DNA from: DASQPE01 sp041488455
GTDB taxonomy: Bacteria; Gemmatimonadota; Gemmatimonadetes; Gemmatimonadales; GWC2-71-9
Direction: 5' to 3'
NCBI GenBank assembly: GCA_041488455.1
Contig: JBGPPG010000003.1
Location: forward strand, 8,312-72,311
Length of the DNA stretch: 64,000 bases
Positions within the stretch are counted from its first letter, which is position 1. Every line of letters starts with the position of its first letter. Shown here in pieces: positions 55,112 through 63,554 of the stretch. Under the pieces are notes generated by a model, which made no database searches, was not told the DNA's origin, and was given only the letters and a program-made list of their open reading frames with translations. The position numbers and the translations under genes are program-made.

Positions 55112-57106
55112 TTGTTTTCGTTCGATGCAGTCCTCGCCGTACCGCTGTATTGGATCGCGGTCGGCCTGTCCGGGCTCTCCTCCAAGGCCGGCCGGGGTCT
55201 GCACGCCCGCATCTTCTTCCCGCTCGGCGCGCTCGGCGGGTTGGCGTTGGCCGCTGCCGCCTGCCCCGCGCTCAGCGGCGCGCCGCACTCGCTGGTTCTG
55301 CCACTGGGCCTGCCCGACCTGCCGTTCCATGTGCGGCTGGACGCGCTGTCGGCTTTCTTCCTGCTGCTGCTGGGTGCGGTGAGCGCGGGCGTCTCGCTGT
55401 ACTGCGCAGGCTACTTCGAGACGGGCGGTGGCGGGGAGATCCGGCTGGTATGCCTCCAGTACCACGTGTTCCTCGCCAGCATGGCGCTGGTGCTGCTGGC
55501 CGACGACGCGTACCTGTTCATGGTGGCCTGGGAGACGATGGCGCTGGCGTCCTACTTCCTGGTCACCACCGACCATCGGGTCCAGCAGATCCGCAGTGCG
55601 GGGCTCTTGTATCTCATCGTCGCGCACGTCGGCGCCATCGCCATCCTGCTGTGTTTCGGGACCCTGCAGCTCGGTCAGTGGAGCTACACTTTCGACGCTA
55701 TTCGCGGCAACACGCTGTCGGCGTCCTGGGCGTCGGTTGCGTTTCTGCTAGCGTTGTTCGGCTTCGGCGCCAAGGCCGGCTTTCTGCCGGTGCACGTCTG
55801 GTTGCCTGAGGCGCATCCCGCGGCACCATCCCCGGTGTCGGGTCTGCTGAGCGGCGTAATGCTGAAGACCGCCGTCTATGGCCTGCTGCGGGTGACCTTC
55901 GACCTGCTGCACGTGCGGGTCTGGTGGTGGGGCGTGGTCGCGCTGTCCCTGGGGCTGCTGACCGCGCTGTTCGGCGTGATGTTTGCGGCCGTGCAGACCG
56001 ACGTGAAGCGTCTGCTGGCCTACTCCTCCATCGAGAACCTCGGCATCATCCTGGCTGGCTTCGGGCTGACGCTCCTGTTCCACAGCTACGACATGAACGT
56101 GCTGGCTGCCCTGGCGTTGGCCGCTACGCTGTACCACTGCCTCAACCATGCGCTGTTCAAAAGCCTGCTGTTCCTGGTTACCGGCTCGGTCATGCACGCC
56201 ACCAGCCATCGCAGCCTGGGCAAGCTCGGGGGTCTCATCCGCCACATGCCATGGGTGGCAGCGGCCGGGTTGATCGGTACACTGGCCATCGCCGGGTTGC
56301 CGCCGCTCAACGGCTTCGCTTCGGAGTGGATGCTGTTCCAGGCCTTCCTGCTTTCGCCCAGTCTGCCCAACTCCTACCTCAGCATGCTGGTGCCGGTGGC
56401 TACCGCCGCGCTGGCGCTGGCGGTGGCGGTGGGCGGTTACGTCATGGTCAAGTTCTACGGCGTCGTGTTCCTCGGGCTGCCGCGCGAGGAGGGCGCGCAA
56501 GCGCATGACGCCGGCCCCTGGGAGCGTGCCGGCCTGCTTTGGCTGGCGACCTGGTGCGTGGCTTTGGGCCTGTTGCCGGTATTCGTGGTCGCCGCCATGG
56601 ATCCGATCGCGCGCGCCCTGGTGGGGGCTACATTGCAAGACAGCATGCAGGAGTCGAGCTGGCTGTTTCTCACCGCCATCCAGCCGGAACGAGCCAGCTA
56701 CAGCGCGCTGCTGTTCCTGCTCGGGATTGTCCTAACCGTGCTCGCCAGCTACCTGCTGGTGCGGCGCTTTTACCACGGGCGCGTGCGCCGCTCGGCGCCC
56801 TGGGATTGCGGCTTCGGGCGGCTGGACGCGCGCATGCAGGACTCGGCGGAGGGCTTCGGTCAGCCCATCAAGCAGATCTTCGAGCCGTTCTTCAGAATCG
56901 AGCGCTCCCAGCCGAGTCCGTTCGACGCGCGCCCGCTGTACTGGTCGAGCATCGAAGACCGCCTGTGGTACTGGGTATACGTGCCGGTCATCAAGGCGGC
57001 AGAGCGGCTGTCCTCGTTGGTAGGGATCCTTCACCACGGCCGCATTCACTTGTACCTGATCTACAGCTTCGCCACGCTGCTGGCGCTGCTGTTGCTGCTC
57101 CAATGA
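55112..57106 (+). CDS. hyfB: HyfB/NuoL-M-type proton-pumping subunit of an Ehr-like complex
   Basis: About 664 residues, 15 or more membrane helices, close to E. coli HyfB length. Antiporter-module signatures are present: the Glu-bearing MVAWETMALASYFLV, the Lys-bearing GFGAKAGFLPVHVWLPEAHP, and LLAYSSIENLGIILAG. First gene of a six-gene operon. The start is uncertain: TTG 55112 begins just before the first helix, and the frame is open from 54998. The 135 bases after recG hold no clear promoter. Confidence 0.88.
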   Translation: MFSFDAVLAVPLYWIAVGLSGLSSKAGRGLHARIFFPLGALGGLALAAAACPALSGAPHSLVLPLGLPDLPFHVRLDALSAFFLLLLGAVSAGVSLYCAGYFETGGGGEIRLVCLQYHVFLASMALVLLADDAYLFMVAWETMALASYFLVTTDHRVQQIRSAGLLYLIVAHVGAIAILLCFGTLQLGQWSYTFDAIRGNTLSASWASVAFLLALFGFGAKAGFLPVHVWLPEAHPAAPSPVSGLLSGVMLKTAVYGLLRVTFDLLHVRVWWWGVVALSLGLLTALFGVMFAAVQTDVKRLLAYSSIENLGIILAGFGLTLLFHSYDMNVLAALALAATLYHCLNHALFKSLLFLVTGSVMHATSHRSLGKLGGLIRHMPWVAAAGLIGTLAIAGLPPLNGFASEWMLFQAFLLSPSLPNSYLSMLVPVATAALALAVAVGGYVMVKFYGVVFLGLPREEGAQAHDAGPWERAGLLWLATWCVALGLLPVFVVAAMDPIARALVGATLQDSMQESSWLFLTAIQPERASYSALLFLLGIVLTVLASYLLVRRFYHGRVRRSAPWDCGFGRLDARMQDSAEGFGQPIKQIFEPFFRIERSQPSPFDARPLYWSSIEDRLWYWVYVPVIKAAERLSSLVGILHHGRIHLYLIYSFATLLALLLLLQ

Positions 57107-57125
57107 CGAACCCCGCCGCAGGCAG

Positions 57126-58079
57126 ATGAGCCCGGGCTATTTCGCTTCTCAGCTGTTGCAGACCCTGTTGGCGGTGTTCCTGGCGCCGCTGATGCTGGGC
57201 TGGGTCAACCAGTGCCGTGCCTGGCTGCAGAACAAGTCGGGCCCGGGCGTGCTGCAGCCTTACCGCGTGATCCTCAAGCTGTTCCACAAGGACGCGGTCC
57301 TGGCGCACAACGCGTCATGGTTGTTCCGCTTCGCGCCCTATACGGTGTTCGGCTGCATGGTGCTGGCGGCAAGCATCGTCCCGATCCTGGCCACCGACCT
57401 CCCGTTCTCGCCGGCGGCGGACGTGATCGCCCTGGTGGGGCTGTTCGCGCTCGCCCGCGTGTTCATGGCGCTGGCGGCGATGGACGTAGGCACCGCCTTC
57501 GGGTCGCTCGGCGCGCGCCGCGAGATGCTGGTGGCGAGCTTGGCGGAGCCGGCGCTGCTGATGGTGTTCTTCACGCCCGCGTTGATCAGCCAGTCCACCG
57601 CGCTCACCACCATCGTCGAAACGCTGGCACACCGCGAGCTTACGCTCTACCCGAGCCTGGCCTTCGCCGCGGTGGCCTTCGTCATGCTGCTGCTGGCCGA
57701 GAACGCACGCATCCCGGTGGACAACCCTTCCACGCACCTGGAGCTGACGATGATCCACGAGGCTTTGGTCCTCGAGTATTCGGCCCGGCATCTTGCCTTG
57801 CTCGAGTGGGCGCACGCGCTCAAGTTGATGACCTACACCGGCATCGGGATCGCGTTGTTCTTGCCCTGGGGCATTGCGGCCGCGGGACAGTGGACCATGA
57901 TGCCGCTGTCAGTGCTGGCCCTTCTGGTCAAGCTGCTGCTGGGCGGCGCCGCGCTGGCGGTGCTGGAGATGGTGTCGGCCAAGATGCGCATCTTCCGCGT
58001 GCCCGAATTCCTGGGCATGGCGTTCCTGCTCGCGGTGCTGGGGATGCTGACGCGATTGCTGCTGGGGAGCGCCGGATGA
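57126..58079 (+). CDS. hyfC: HyfC/NuoH-type membrane subunit
   Basis: 317 residues, eight helices, the subunit that in complex I and group 4 hydrogenases links the soluble arm to the pump. NuoH-like features are QNKSGPGVLQPYRVILKLFHKD, MALAAMDVGTAFGSLGARREM, and LAENARIPVDNPSTHLELTMIHEAL with conserved acidic residues. Starts 19 bases after hyfB and overlaps hyfE by four bases. Confidence 0.9.
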   Translation: MSPGYFASQLLQTLLAVFLAPLMLGWVNQCRAWLQNKSGPGVLQPYRVILKLFHKDAVLAHNASWLFRFAPYTVFGCMVLAASIVPILATDLPFSPAADVIALVGLFALARVFMALAAMDVGTAFGSLGARREMLVASLAEPALLMVFFTPALISQSTALTTIVETLAHRELTLYPSLAFAAVAFVMLLLAENARIPVDNPSTHLELTMIHEALVLEYSARHLALLEWAHALKLMTYTGIGIALFLPWGIAAAGQWTMMPLSVLALLVKLLLGGAALAVLEMVSAKMRIFRVPEFLGMAFLLAVLGMLTRLLLGSAG

Positions 58080-58741
58080 CGCTGCCCATGACCCATCAGC
58101 TCATCAACCTCATGGCGTGCCTGCTGCTGCTCATCGCCTTCGCCATGCTGTCGCAACGGCGCATCCTGCGGCTGATCTATCTGTTCGCGCTGCAGGGACT
58201 GGTGCTGTCGGTCAACACCGCAGTGGTGGCGCTGGCCACTCGACAGCCGCACTTGTACTTTTCGGCAGCGCTCACGCTCGGCCTCAAAGTGATGGCGCTG
58301 CCGTGGCTGCTGCACCGGTTGATCGACCGGCTGAACATCCGCTGGGACGTCGAGACGCTGATCAACATCCCCACCACCATGCTGGTGGGGATCGTGGTCG
58401 TCGTCATCGCCTTCAATCTGGCCCTGCCGATCTCGCAACTGGCCGGGACCATCACCCGCAGCTCGCTGGGAATCGCCATGGCCAGCGTGCTGCTCTCCTT
58501 TCTGATGATGATCACCCGGCGCAAGGCCGTGCCGCAGGTGATCGGCTTCCTGGCCATGGAGAACGGCCTGTTGTTCGCCGCCACCAGCGCCACCTACGGC
58601 ATGCCCATGGTGGTGGAGCTGGGCATCGCGCTGGACGTGCTGGTAGGCACCTTCATATTCGGCATCTTTTTCTTCCAGATCCGCGAGACCTTCGACAGCC
58701 TGGACATCCACCATCTGGAGAAGCTGAAGGAGAAGTCGTGA
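58076..58741 (+). CDS. hyfE: HyfE/NuoK-type membrane subunit
   Basis: 221 residues, about seven helices. The second half resembles NuoK (GIAMASVLLSFLMMITRRKAVPQVIGFLAMENGLLF, with the membrane Glu in MEN), as in HyfE. ATG 58076 overlaps the hyfC stop; Met at 58088 is an alternative. Overlaps hyfF by four bases. Confidence 0.88.
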   Translation: MTLPMTHQLINLMACLLLLIAFAMLSQRRILRLIYLFALQGLVLSVNTAVVALATRQPHLYFSAALTLGLKVMALPWLLHRLIDRLNIRWDVETLINIPTTMLVGIVVVVIAFNLALPISQLAGTITRSSLGIAMASVLLSFLMMITRRKAVPQVIGFLAMENGLLFAATSATYGMPMVVELGIALDVLVGTFIFGIFFFQIRETFDSLDIHHLEKLKEKS

Positions 58742-60189
58742 CGGAGATCGCGCTGGTGCTGGGGCTGCCGTTGACCGGAGCGCTGCTGCTGGCGCTGTGG
58801 GGCAACCGCCCGTGGGCCGCGGACCTGAACGCATCCGTGAGCCTGCTGACGCTGCTCGCCTCGGCCGCGCTGACGGCTCACATCATTTCGCTGGGGCCGA
58901 TGACCGCGTGGCGCGAGCTGTTCTTCGTCGACGCTTTCAACGTCTTCCTGGTCGCACTCACCGCCTTCGTCGGCTTCACGACCGCGTTGTTCAGCCGCAT
59001 CTACATGCGCGTGGAGCAGGAGCGGGGCAAGTTGTCGGCGGCCCGCTTGCGCCTGTACCACAGCATGTACCAGATGTTCACCTTCACCATGCTGCTGGCG
59101 CTGCTCACCAACAATGTGGGCATCCTGTGGGTGGCGATGGAAGCGGCCACGCTGGCCACCGTGCTGCTCGTGAGCCTGTATCGGACTGCGGCCGGCATCG
59201 AGGCCGCATGGAAGTACTTCATCTTGTGCGGCGTAGGCATCGCGCAAGCGCTGTTCGGCACCATCCTGCTGTACCTGGCCGCGGAGAAGGTGCTGGGCGC
59301 GGGCGGCACTGCACTGCTGTGGACTCATCTGCACGCGGTGCAGGACCAGCTCGAGCCGAACGTGCTGTCCATCGCGTTCGTGTTCCTGCTGGTCGGCTAC
59401 GGGACCAAGGTCGGCCTCGTGCCGCTGCACAACTGGCTGCCGGATGCGCACGCCGAGGGTCCGACGCCCATCTCGGCGGTGCTGTCGGGATTGTTGCTGA
59501 ACGTGGCACTGTACGCCGTCGTGCGCAACAAAGTGCTGGTGGACGGCGCGCTCGGCTCGCACCTGGCGGGCAACCTCATGCTGGGCTTCGGCCTGTTGTC
59601 GGTGGTCGTGGCTGCCTTCTTCCTGTCGCGCCAGAAGGACGTGAAGCGGCTGTTCGCTTACTCGTCCATCGAGCACATGGGCATCATCACCTTCGCCTTC
59701 GGCATGGGCGGGCCGGTCGCCTCCTTCGCCGGGCTGCTGCACATGACCGCGCATTCGTTGACCAAGTCGGCCATCTTCTTTGCCGTGGGGCATGCGGCGC
59801 AGAAGACCGGCACCCAGGTCATCGACCACATCCGCGGGCTGATCCAGACCAGCCCGGCGGTGGGTTGGGGCCTGATGCTGGGCAGCATCGCCATCCTCGG
59901 CATGCCGCCGTTTGGCGTGTTTGCCAGCGAGTTCTTGATCCTCACCACCGCCATGCAGCAGCAGCCGTGGGCCACGCCGTTGCTGCTGGCGGCTCTGGGC
60001 GTCGCCTTCGCGGCCATCTTCAGCAAAGTGCAAGCGATGGTGTTCGGCGAGACCACTGCAGAGCGGCTGCCTCACCCACCGGCGCTGCTGCCGGTCTTCG
60101 TGCACCTGTTGCTCGTGCTGCTGCTCGGGCTCTATATCCCACCCTACCTGGCCGAGTGGTATCGCACAGCGGCGCGGTTGATTGGATGA
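58738..60189 (+). CDS. hyfF: HyfF/NuoM-N-type proton-pumping subunit
   Basis: 483 residues, about 14 helices. Glu in WVAMEAATLATVLLVSL, Lys in GYGTKVGLVPLHNWLPDAHAEGP, and FAYSSIEHMGIITFAFG match the pump modules of group 4 hydrogenases. A second antiporter-like subunit beside HyfB gives the complex two candidate ion channels. GTG start in a GTGA overlap. Confidence 0.9.
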   Translation: MTEIALVLGLPLTGALLLALWGNRPWAADLNASVSLLTLLASAALTAHIISLGPMTAWRELFFVDAFNVFLVALTAFVGFTTALFSRIYMRVEQERGKLSAARLRLYHSMYQMFTFTMLLALLTNNVGILWVAMEAATLATVLLVSLYRTAAGIEAAWKYFILCGVGIAQALFGTILLYLAAEKVLGAGGTALLWTHLHAVQDQLEPNVLSIAFVFLLVGYGTKVGLVPLHNWLPDAHAEGPTPISAVLSGLLLNVALYAVVRNKVLVDGALGSHLAGNLMLGFGLLSVVVAAFFLSRQKDVKRLFAYSSIEHMGIITFAFGMGGPVASFAGLLHMTAHSLTKSAIFFAVGHAAQKTGTQVIDHIRGLIQTSPAVGWGLMLGSIAILGMPPFGVFASEFLILTTAMQQQPWATPLLLAALGVAFAAIFSKVQAMVFGETTAERLPHPPALLPVFVHLLLVLLLGLYIPPYLAEWYRTAARLIG

Positions 60190-61733
60190 AGATAGAAGAC
60201 TTCCCCGTCGAGATGAACCCGGTGCCCGGCGCCATGCCGGTATGGCGCGGCACCGCGGATGCCGCGCAATGGCGGGCTCTTGCGCAGCAGGTGCGCGGGA
60301 AGGGCGGACGCATCGTCGCGCTGTGGGCCTCTGAAGTCACCGGCCGCGATCAGGGCTTCGAGGTCCACATGGCGCTCACCGTGCGCTCCGGACTCGTATG
60401 GCTCACCCTGAGTGTTCCCACTGAGCAGCCCGAGTTCCCGGACGTCTCGGACATATTCCCGGCCGCCAGCCGCATGCAACGCGCGGCGTTCGATCTGCTG
60501 GGCGTGCGCGCGAGCGGCGCCGAAGATGACCGGCAGTGGCTGCGGCACGCGGCCTGGCCCGCGCATGAGTTCCCTCTGCGCAAGGGCTTCGACACAGCCG
60601 CAACCTATCCCAGCGCAGTCGATCGCTACCCGTTCGTGCAGGTGAGCGGAGACGGCGTGCACGAGATCCCGGTGGGCCCGGTGCACGCGGGCACCATCGA
60701 GCCGGGTCACTTCCGCTTCTCGATCGTAGGCGAGCGCGTGCTGCGCCTGGAGGAGCGCCTCGGGTACAAGCACAAGGGCATCGAGAAACGCTTTGAGTCC
60801 ATGAGCATACTGGACGGGGTGCGCTTGGCGGGGCGCGTCAGCGGCGACTCGACGGTCGCGTACGCGTGGGCCTACAGCATGGCGGCGGAGGGTGCCGCGT
60901 TCTTCACGCCGCCCGAGCGCGCGCAGTGGTTGCGCGCACTGCTGCTGGAGCGGGAGCGCATCGCCAACCATCTCGGCGACTTGGGGTCCCTGGGAAACGA
61001 CGCCGGGCTCGCGTTCGGGCTGGCGCAGTTCTCACGCCTCAAGGAGGACATGCTGCGACTCAACCACGCGCTGTTCGGGCATCGCTACCTGATGGACGCT
61101 GTGGTTCCCGGGGGCGTGGCGCGCGATATCGACAGCGGCGGCGTGCAAGCCATGCGTGCTCAGATCGGCGCGTTGCGTGTCGAAGTGCGCAGGCTCAAGG
61201 TCATCTTCGACGAGCACCCCGGATTGCAGGATCGCTTCATCGCTGCCGGGCGCGTCGCGCCGGAGTTGGCGGACCGGCTCGGCCTCTGCGGCCTGGCCGG
61301 GCGCGCGAGCGGCATGTCCTGGGACCTGCGCGTGCAGTTTCCGCCCGCGCCCTACGACAGCCTGGACGTGCGCATGGCCACCCATCGGAACGGCGATGTG
61401 GCGGCGCGCGTAACGGTCCGGTTCGAGGAGGTGATGGAGTCACTCGATCTGTGTTGGGTGATCCTGGACCGGCTGCCGCGCGGCGAGGTCCGACCTTATC
61501 TCCCCGTCCCGAGCGACGACAGCTTCGGCCTGGGCTGGGTCGAAGGCTGGCGGGGCGAAGTGCTGGTTGCGCTGGAGGTCGGGCCCAACGGGTCGCTGCG
61601 CCGGGTTCACCCCCACGACCCGTCGTGGCACAACTGGCCGCTGCTGGAACATGCGGTGATCGGCAATATCGTCCCCGACTTCCCGCTCATCAACAAGTCT
61701 TTCAACCTGAGCTACAGCGGGGTCGACCTGTGA
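60186..61733 (+). CDS. hyfG: HyfG-like fused NuoC/NuoD subunit without the nickel-binding cysteines
   Basis: 515 residues. Residues ~1-150 are NuoC-like (DVSDIFPAASRMQRAAFDLLGV). The rest is NuoD/hydrogenase-large-subunit-like (GHFRFSIVGERVLRLEERLGYKHKGIEKRFE, LLLERERIANHLGDLGSLGNDAGL). Where NiFe hydrogenases have R-x-C-G-x-C it reads RVSGDS (residues 217-222). The C-terminus, where DPCxxC should be, reads NIVPDFPLINKSFNLSYSGVDL-type sequence with no Cys. Only two cysteines remain in the whole protein, both elsewhere. It cannot bind the NiFe centre, so it is an Ehr-type subunit and not a hydrogenase. Confidence 0.9.
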   Translation: MKIEDFPVEMNPVPGAMPVWRGTADAAQWRALAQQVRGKGGRIVALWASEVTGRDQGFEVHMALTVRSGLVWLTLSVPTEQPEFPDVSDIFPAASRMQRAAFDLLGVRASGAEDDRQWLRHAAWPAHEFPLRKGFDTAATYPSAVDRYPFVQVSGDGVHEIPVGPVHAGTIEPGHFRFSIVGERVLRLEERLGYKHKGIEKRFESMSILDGVRLAGRVSGDSTVAYAWAYSMAAEGAAFFTPPERAQWLRALLLERERIANHLGDLGSLGNDAGLAFGLAQFSRLKEDMLRLNHALFGHRYLMDAVVPGGVARDIDSGGVQAMRAQIGALRVEVRRLKVIFDEHPGLQDRFIAAGRVAPELADRLGLCGLAGRASGMSWDLRVQFPPAPYDSLDVRMATHRNGDVAARVTVRFEEVMESLDLCWVILDRLPRGEVRPYLPVPSDDSFGLGWVEGWRGEVLVALEVGPNGSLRRVHPHDPSWHNWPLLEHAVIGNIVPDFPLINKSFNLSYSGVDL

Positions 61734-61741
61734 ACCTCGTC

Positions 61742-61891
61742 TACCACGAAGGACACGAAGGAACACGAAGGAGACCAAGACAGAGCCCGGCGATCCTGCC
61801 GCTCGCTGCATCCAGACGTGGACTGGAACCATCGTCCTCATGTGCATTGAGGTCCTCTAACTTCGTGTCCCTGCGTGTCCCTCGTGGTTAG
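61742..61891. repeat. Inverted-repeat element, CCACGAAGGACACGAAGG type
   Basis: About 150 bp filling the gap between hyfG and hyfI. The left arm ACCACGAAGGACACGAAGGA (from 61743) and the right arm ending TCCCTCGTGGTTA (to 61890) are reverse complements over roughly 30 bases with a few mismatches. The interior is ~80 bp without a gene. Within each arm a 9-10 base unit (ACACGAAGG) repeats. Widely dispersed low-complexity repeats of this wording occur in many environmental proteobacteria; here it would form a long hairpin in the operon mRNA. Confidence 0.7.
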
Positions 61892-61903
61892 CGCGCTTCG
61901 ATC

Positions 61904-62422
61904 ATGTACCAGATACTGAAGAAGATCGCGCAGACGGGCATCGTGACCGAGCCGCCGCCTGCACCGGATGAAAATCTGCGCGTGCTGCAGCAGCGTCTGG
62001 AGAATGGCGTGCTGCGTTGGTTCGCCGGCGCCCTGACCATCCGCCATGTAGACGCCGGCTCGTGCAACGGATGCGAGCTGGAGATACACGCCGCAAACAA
62101 CCCATACCACAACCTCGAAGGCATGGGGATACGGTTCGTGGCCAGCCCGCGCCACGCCGACCTGCTGCTGGTAACCGGGCCGGTGTCGCGGCACATGGAA
62201 ATGGCGCTCAAGCGGACATTTGAAGCCACGCCCGAGCCCAAGCTGGTCGTGGCGGTGGGCGACTGCGGCTGTACAGGCGGGATCTTCGGCGAGGGCTATG
62301 CGAGCTGCGGGCGCGTGTCCAATGTGATCCCGGTGGACGTTGCGGTGCCTGGCTGCCCGCCGACTCCGGTCGCCATCGTGCAGGGCATCCTCACCGCCAT
62401 CTCGCTGCGCCCTAAGGCTTGA
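61904..62422 (+). CDS. hyfI: HyfI/NuoB-type iron-sulfur subunit
   Basis: 172 residues. Holds the proximal [4Fe-4S] cluster: Cys54 and Cys57 in GSCNGCELE, Cys121 in GDCGCTGG, and Cys151 in VPGCPPTP. It is short compared with E. coli HyfI but complete for the NuoB core. No ferredoxin-like (HyfA/HyfH, NuoI) gene is in the cluster, so the electron entry route is not encoded here. Flanked on both sides by inverted-repeat elements, with no evident ribosome binding site before its ATG. Confidence 0.9.
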   Translation: MYQILKKIAQTGIVTEPPPAPDENLRVLQQRLENGVLRWFAGALTIRHVDAGSCNGCELEIHAANNPYHNLEGMGIRFVASPRHADLLLVTGPVSRHMEMALKRTFEATPEPKLVVAVGDCGCTGGIFGEGYASCGRVSNVIPVDVAVPGCPPTPVAIVQGILTAISLRPKA

Positions 62423-62590
62423 ACCACGCAGACACGGAGAACCCCAAAACCCGAACCCAAAGGCGCAAGGGACGCAAAGAATCGCAAAGCCATGGCGCTC
62501 GTCTGGTCGTTCTACTCTAGGCAGTTAGCGTTGGGCCGGTTGATTCTGGCCGTTGGTTTTCCTCCGTGCTCTCCGTGTCTCCGTGGTTAG
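62420..62590. repeat. Inverted-repeat element, CCACGGAGACACGGAG type
   Basis: About 170 bp between hyfI and ubiA. Left arm AACCACGCAGACACGGAGAA (from 62422), right arm CTCTCCGTGTCTCCGTGGTTAG (ending 62590); the arms are reverse complements over more than 20 bases. Inside lies another known repeat wording, GGCGCAAGGGACGCAAAGAA (62462-62481). Different sequence from the element before hyfI but the same plan, and both end GTGGTTAGCG just before the next start codon. Confidence 0.7.
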
Positions 62591-62604
62591 CGGGTTTGGG
62601 GTGA

Positions 62605-63489
62605 ATGATGAACCTGGCGGGCCTTGTCCGAAAACTTGACCTCTACGAGAAGCTGCTGCGGCTGGACAAGCCGATCGGCACCCTGCTGCTGCTGTGGCCC
62701 ACGCTGTGGGCGCTTTGGCTCAGCGCCAATGGCCGGCCGAGCTGGAAGATCGTCTGGATCTTCGCCATCGGCACGCTGTTGATGCGTTCGGCCGGCGTCG
62801 CAGTCAACGACTTTGCCGACCGCAAGTTCGACCCGCATGTAGCGCGCACACGGAACCGGCCGCTAGCGGCCGGGCGTGTGAGCCCGAAGGAAGCGTGGAC
62901 CCTGGCGGCAGTGCTTGCGTTGATCGCCTTCGTACTGATTCTGCCGCTGGGCAGACTGGTCATCATGCTGTCGTTCTGCGCCCTGTTCCTGGCTATCACC
63001 TATCCGTTCACCAAGCGCTTTCTCGCGCTGCCCCAGGCTTATCTGGGAGTGGCCTTCGGCTTCGGCATCCCCATGGCATACGCTGCGCAAACCAAGGGTC
63101 TGCCGGCGATGACCTGGTGGCTTCTGCTCGCCAACATCTTCTGGACCATGGCTTACGACACCGAGTATGCGATGGTTGATCGCGACGACGATCGCAAGAT
63201 CGGAATTCGAACCTCGGCTATCCTGTTCGGACGCTATGACGTCGCGGCGGTTATGCTGTGCCACGCAGCGTTCCTGGCGGTCATGGCCGGCGTCGGCTGG
63301 TCGCTCAAACTGGCGTGGCCATATTACGCGGGACTGCTGTGTGCGCTCGCGTTGGCCGTGTATCAGTATGTGCTGATCCACGACCGCGATCCGCAAAGCT
63401 GCTTTCGCGCCTTTCAGGACAACAACTGGGTCGGGGCCGCAGTCTTCGCCGGGATCGTGCTGGCGTATTGGCTTGCGACGCCGCGTTAG
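62605..63489 (+). CDS. ubiA: 4-hydroxybenzoate polyprenyltransferase
   Basis: 294 residues, eight or nine helices. Attaches the polyprenyl chain to 4-hydroxybenzoate in ubiquinone synthesis. LLRLDKPIGTLLLLWPTLWALW, the first Asp-rich motif NDFADRKFD and the second DTEYAMVDRDDD are diagnostic. ATG at 62605 or 62608. Whether it belongs to the upstream Ehr operon is doubtful, given the repeat element between them. Confidence 0.94.
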   Translation: MMNLAGLVRKLDLYEKLLRLDKPIGTLLLLWPTLWALWLSANGRPSWKIVWIFAIGTLLMRSAGVAVNDFADRKFDPHVARTRNRPLAAGRVSPKEAWTLAAVLALIAFVLILPLGRLVIMLSFCALFLAITYPFTKRFLALPQAYLGVAFGFGIPMAYAAQTKGLPAMTWWLLLANIFWTMAYDTEYAMVDRDDDRKIGIRTSAILFGRYDVAAVMLCHAAFLAVMAGVGWSLKLAWPYYAGLLCALALAVYQYVLIHDRDPQSCFRAFQDNNWVGAAVFAGIVLAYWLATPR

Positions 63490-63554
63490 AGTGTTGCCAC
63501 TGGCCGGCGAGGCACCTATAGTCGCCGCACTGGGTCACAGGAGGAGGGCAGCAG

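Noticed and set aside
55112..62422. Functional group 4 NiFe hydrogenase or formate hydrogenlyase
   Set aside because: The large-subunit homologue lacks all nickel-ligating cysteines, and no maturation genes, formate dehydrogenase or ferredoxin subunits are present.
61742..62590. CRISPR array near hyfI
   Set aside because: The repeats are arms of inverted repeats and short 9-10 base units, with no regular direct repeats and spacers, and no cas genes.
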